Assembly: GCA_900769535.1 (NCBI GenBank)
Contig: CAAGHB010000090.1
Span: forward strand, 1 to 8,417
Direction: 5' to 3'
From: Clostridia bacterium
GTDB lineage: Bacteria > Bacillota > Clostridia > Oscillospirales > Acutalibacteraceae
DNA length: 8,417 nt
Under the pieces are notes generated by a model that did not search any database, was not told the DNA's origin, and was given only the letters and a program-made list of their open reading frames with translations. Below are positions 6,082-8,417 of this stretch, piece after piece. How positions within the stretch are numbered: position 1 is the first letter of the stretch; each line of letters opens with the position of its first letter. The position numbers and the translations under genes are program-made.

Positions 6082-6098
6082 TCTAATTTGAAATTAGA
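6082..6098. repeat. 17-base perfect palindrome between fhs and the operon promoter
   Basis: TCTAATTTGAAATTAGA has 8-base arms around a single central base. It spans the fhs stop codon (6094-6096) and ends two bases before the -35 box. It is AT-rich with no following T-run, so it is not a convincing terminator. Its position suits an operator for a dimeric DNA-binding protein, possibly the HTH-cupin fusion encoded downstream, but this is speculative. Confidence 0.4.
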
Positions 6099-7767
6099 AG
6101 AGACCGCTAATCTTTCCGTTTTCGTCAACGTCAATCTTTTCTGCGGCAGGAACCTTCGGCAAACCGGGCATTGTCATAATGTCGCCTGTGAGTACAACGA
6201 CAAATCCTGCACCTGCTGAAACCTTTACGTTCTTAACTGTGATTGTAAAGTTTTCGGGGGCTCCGAGCTTTGTCATATCGTCCGAGAAGGAATACTGTGT
6301 CTTTGCTACGCAAATGGGCATTTTATCAAAGCCGAGTGCGGTCAAACGGTCGATTTCCTTCTTTGCCTGCGGGGTTACGTTGATGTCAACGCCGCCGTAA
6401 ACCTTTTTAGTAACGGCGAGAATCTTATCCTCGATTGTTCCATCGAGCTCGTATGAGAAGGTGAAGTCACCCTTTTCCTCTTCGCAAAGGCGTACAACCT
6501 CTTTTGCCAACTCTTCGCCGCCCTTGCCGCCTTCTGCCCAAACGGTAGAAAGTACAACGTTTACGCCGAGTTCCTTACACTTATTGATGATAAGCTCGAT
6601 TTCGGCATCGGTGTCGGTCGGGAAACGGTTAACTGCAACAACGGAAGGCAGTTTGTAAACATTCTTGATATTCGAAACGTGACGGAGAAGATTCGGGATT
6701 CCGTTTTCGAGCGCTTCGAGATTTTCGTTGCCGAGCTCGGTTTTTGCGAGGCCGCCATGCATTTTAAGAGCGCGAACGGTAGCAACGATAACAACTGCGC
6801 TCGGGGTCAGTCCTGCCATACGGCATTTGATATCGAGGAACTTTTCGGCGCCGAGGTCGGCTCCGAAGCCAGCTTCGGTAACGGCGTAATCGCCAAGCTT
6901 CATAGCCATTCTGGTAGCGATTACAGAGTTACATCCGTGAGCAATATTGGCGAAAGGTCCGCCGTGAACGAATGCAGGAGTGCCTTCGAGTGTCTGAACA
7001 AGGTTCGGCTTTAACGCGTCCTTTAACAGAGCGGTCATTGCGCCGACTGCGTTGAGGTCACCTGCCGTAACCGGCTTTTCGTCATAAGTATAGCCGACAA
7101 CGATACGCGAAAGACGTTCTTTAAGGTCGGTGATTGACTTTGAAAGGCAGAATACTGCCATAATTTCGGAAGCAACGGTGATATCGTAGCCGTCCTCACG
7201 GGGCACACCGTTAACTCTTCCGCCGAGACCGTCGGTAACAAAGCGAAGCTGACGGTCATTCATATCGACACAGCGCTTCCAAGTAATTCTGCGCGGGTCT
7301 ATATTAAGAGCATTTCCCTGATAAATGTGGTTGTCGAGCATAGCTGCGAGAAGGTTGTTTGCTGCGCCGATTGCGTGGAAGTCACCCGTAAAATGAAGGT
7401 TGATGTCCTCCATCGGTACTACCTGCGCATAGCCGCCGCCTGCTGCTCCGCCCTTTACGCCGAAAACGGGTCCGAGTGAGGGCTCGCGAAGGGCAACTAC
7501 AACATTCTTGCCAATTCTCTTCATTCCGTCGGCAAGTCCGATTGTAGTAGTAGTTTTTCCTTCGCCGGCAGGTGTAGGAGTAATTGCGGTTACGAGAATG
7601 AGCTTTCCGTTACCGCGTTTGCTCTCGTTTAAAAGCGAATAATCAACCTTTGCCTTATATCGTCCGTACTGTTCGATATACTTGTCATCAACACCTGCAA
7701 CCTTTGCAATTTCGGTAATCGGCTGCATTTCGATTGACTGTGCTATTTCGATATCCGTTTTTATCAT
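6094..7767 (-). CDS. fhs: Formate-tetrahydrofolate ligase
   Basis: A cytoplasmic enzyme joining formate to tetrahydrofolate with ATP to give 10-formyl-tetrahydrofolate, the entry of formate into one-carbon metabolism (purine synthesis, serine/glycine exchange, and the methyl branch of the acetyl-CoA pathway where present). The 557-residue product is full length for the bacterial family. Clear marks are the ATP loop TPTPAGEGKTTTTIGL at about 63-78, LREPSLGPVFGVKGGAAGGG at about 93-112, and EDINLHFTGDFHAIGAANNL at about 120-139, the family signature. VATVRALKMHGG lies in the middle. The ATG at 7767 has AGGGAG about 10 bases upstream; an out-of-frame ATG lies between them. The gene follows guaB after a terminator and has no hairpin terminator of its own before the next promoter. 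It is not obviously part of the pathway encoded downstream, although its link to purine synthesis fits guaB as a neighbour. Confidence 0.97.
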   Translation of the reverse strand: MIKTDIEIAQSIEMQPITEIAKVAGVDDKYIEQYGRYKAKVDYSLLNESKRGNGKLILVTAITPTPAGEGKTTTTIGLADGMKRIGKNVVVALREPSLGPVFGVKGGAAGGGYAQVVPMEDINLHFTGDFHAIGAANNLLAAMLDNHIYQGNALNIDPRRITWKRCVDMNDRQLRFVTDGLGGRVNGVPREDGYDITVASEIMAVFCLSKSITDLKERLSRIVVGYTYDEKPVTAGDLNAVGAMTALLKDALKPNLVQTLEGTPAFVHGGPFANIAHGCNSVIATRMAMKLGDYAVTEAGFGADLGAEKFLDIKCRMAGLTPSAVVIVATVRALKMHGGLAKTELGNENLEALENGIPNLLRHVSNIKNVYKLPSVVAVNRFPTDTDAEIELIINKCKELGVNVVLSTVWAEGGKGGEELAKEVVRLCEEEKGDFTFSYELDGTIEDKILAVTKKVYGGVDINVTPQAKKEIDRLTALGFDKMPICVAKTQYSFSDDMTKLGAPENFTITVKNVKVSAGAGFVVVLTGDIMTMPGLPKVPAAEKIDVDENGKISGLF

Positions 7768-7799
7768 TTTTCATCTGCTCCCTTTTTTGTTTAAATTTT

Positions 7800-7829
7800 T
7801 TTATAAAAAGGTTTTAAACCCTTTTACAA
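7800..7829 (-). promoter_or_regulatory. Possible fhs promoter
   Basis: TTGTAA (7829-7824), an 18-base spacer and TATAAA (7805-7800) on the minus strand are a moderate match to a sigma-A promoter. It would give a leader of about 25-30 bases carrying the fhs ribosome-binding site. The -35 box falls within the terminator hairpin of guaB. The region is so AT-rich that a chance match is possible. Confidence 0.3.
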
Positions 7830-7844
7830 AAAAGGTTTAAACCT
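7804..7844 (-). terminator. Intrinsic terminator after guaB
   Basis: AGGTTTAAACCTTTT (7844-7830) pairs with AAAAGGGTTTAAAACCT (7825-7809), with two single-base bulges and a 4-base loop, followed on the minus strand by TTTTAT. The guaB stop codon (7839-7837) lies inside the 5' arm. The first arm is itself a perfect 12-base palindrome (AGGTTTAAACCT), so alternative folds are possible. The stem is AT-rich and its strength is uncertain. Confidence 0.55.
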
Positions 7845-8417
7845 GTTTATTAGCAGTTTTGAGCACTACGTCGTGGGCTCCGCCCTCGACAATACTTACA
7901 GATGAAACGAGTGTAAGCCGTGCCTTATCCTGAAGTTCGGGGATGCTTAAAGCGCCGCAGTTGCACATTGTTGAGCGAACCTTTGCAAGTGTCTGCTGAA
8001 CGTTGTCGGACAGCTTTCCTGCGTAAGGTACGTATGAGTCAACGCCTTCCTCAAACGAAAGCTTTGATGAGCCGCCGAGGTCGTAACGCTGCCAGTTTCT
8101 TGCTCTGTTTGAACCTTCGCCCCAGTATTCCTTCATGAGAGTACCGTTGACGTTAACCTTTGCCGACGGACTTTCTTCAAAACGGGCAAAATAACGGCCA
8201 AGCATTACAAAATCGGCTCCCATAGCAAGAGCGAGGGTAATATGATGATCGTGAACGATGCCTCCGTCAGAGCCGACAGGAACGTATATTCCGGTTTCTT
8301 CGAAATATTCGTCACGTGCCTTGCAAACCTCGATAAGTGCGGTTGCCTGTCCGCGACCGATACCCTTTGTTTCGCGGGTGATACAGATTGAACCGCCGCC
8401 GATACCAACCTTTATAA
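7837..8417 (-). CDS. guaB: IMP dehydrogenase, C-terminal fragment (start beyond window edge)
   Basis: This enzyme oxidises IMP to XMP with NAD+, the committed step of GMP synthesis. The reading frame stays open to base 8417, leaving about 193 C-terminal residues visible; an internal ATG at 8223 is not the true start. The fragment begins with KVGIGGGSICITRE, which holds the catalytic cysteine loop, then GIGRGQATAL, VPVGSDGGIVHDHH and LALAMGADFVMLGRYFARF (the phosphate-binding part of the barrel). The flap reads WGEGSNRARNWQRYDLGG. Its Arg-Tyr pair is the mark of IMP dehydrogenase and argues against GMP reductase. The C-terminus has VRSTMCNCGALSIPEL and SIVEGGAHDV, as in clostridial IMP dehydrogenases. 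Whether a CBS pair is present cannot be seen, because that part lies outside the window. Confidence 0.93.
   Translation of the reverse strand, partial: IKVGIGGGSICITRETKGIGRGQATALIEVCKARDEYFEETGIYVPVGSDGGIVHDHHITLALAMGADFVMLGRYFARFEESPSAKVNVNGTLMKEYWGEGSNRARNWQRYDLGGSSKLSFEEGVDSYVPYAGKLSDNVQQTLAKVRSTMCNCGALSIPELQDKARLTLVSSVSIVEGGAHDVVLKTANKQV

Noticed and set aside
6082..6098. Palindrome as the fhs terminator
   Set aside because: The stem is AT-rich with almost no loop and no T-run follows on the minus strand.

Overview
All recognisable genes in this window lie on the minus strand. Protein families, ribosome-binding sites and a T-box leader point to an anaerobic Gram-positive bacterium of the class Clostridia (Bacillota). 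A gut or rumen relative of the Oscillospirales is my guess; the sequence alone does not fix the taxon. I see no mobile element, CRISPR array, tRNA or rRNA.

Layout in the direction of transcription (high to low coordinates): (1) the C-terminal part of IMP dehydrogenase (guaB), cut by the window edge, followed by a hairpin terminator; (2) formate-tetrahydrofolate ligase (fhs); (3) a 340-base leader region with a perfect-consensus sigma-70-type promoter (TTGACA, 17 bases, TATAAT), a T-box tRNA-sensing riboswitch and its intrinsic terminator; (4) a tightly packed operon. The operon encodes an XRE-HTH/cupin/acyl-CoA synthetase fusion, a small P-loop NTPase of unknown role, the four subunits (delta, alpha, beta, gamma) of a 2-oxoacid:ferredoxin oxidoreductase, and the start of a branched-chain amino acid aminotransferase (ilvE), which runs off the window.

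The operon reads as one pathway. A free branched-chain acid (for example isobutyrate) would be activated to its acyl-CoA, reductively carboxylated by ferredoxin to the 2-oxoacid, and transaminated to valine (or leucine or isoleucine). The T-box supports the biosynthetic direction, because T-boxes turn genes on when a tRNA is uncharged. By position, the best candidate specifier codon is GUA (valine), although the specifier loop departs from the consensus. This suggests a valine-starvation-induced salvage operon turning branched-chain fatty acids into amino acids. The chemistry is known from rumen anaerobes. The T-box control, the regulator-enzyme fusion and the embedded NTPase are what merit attention.
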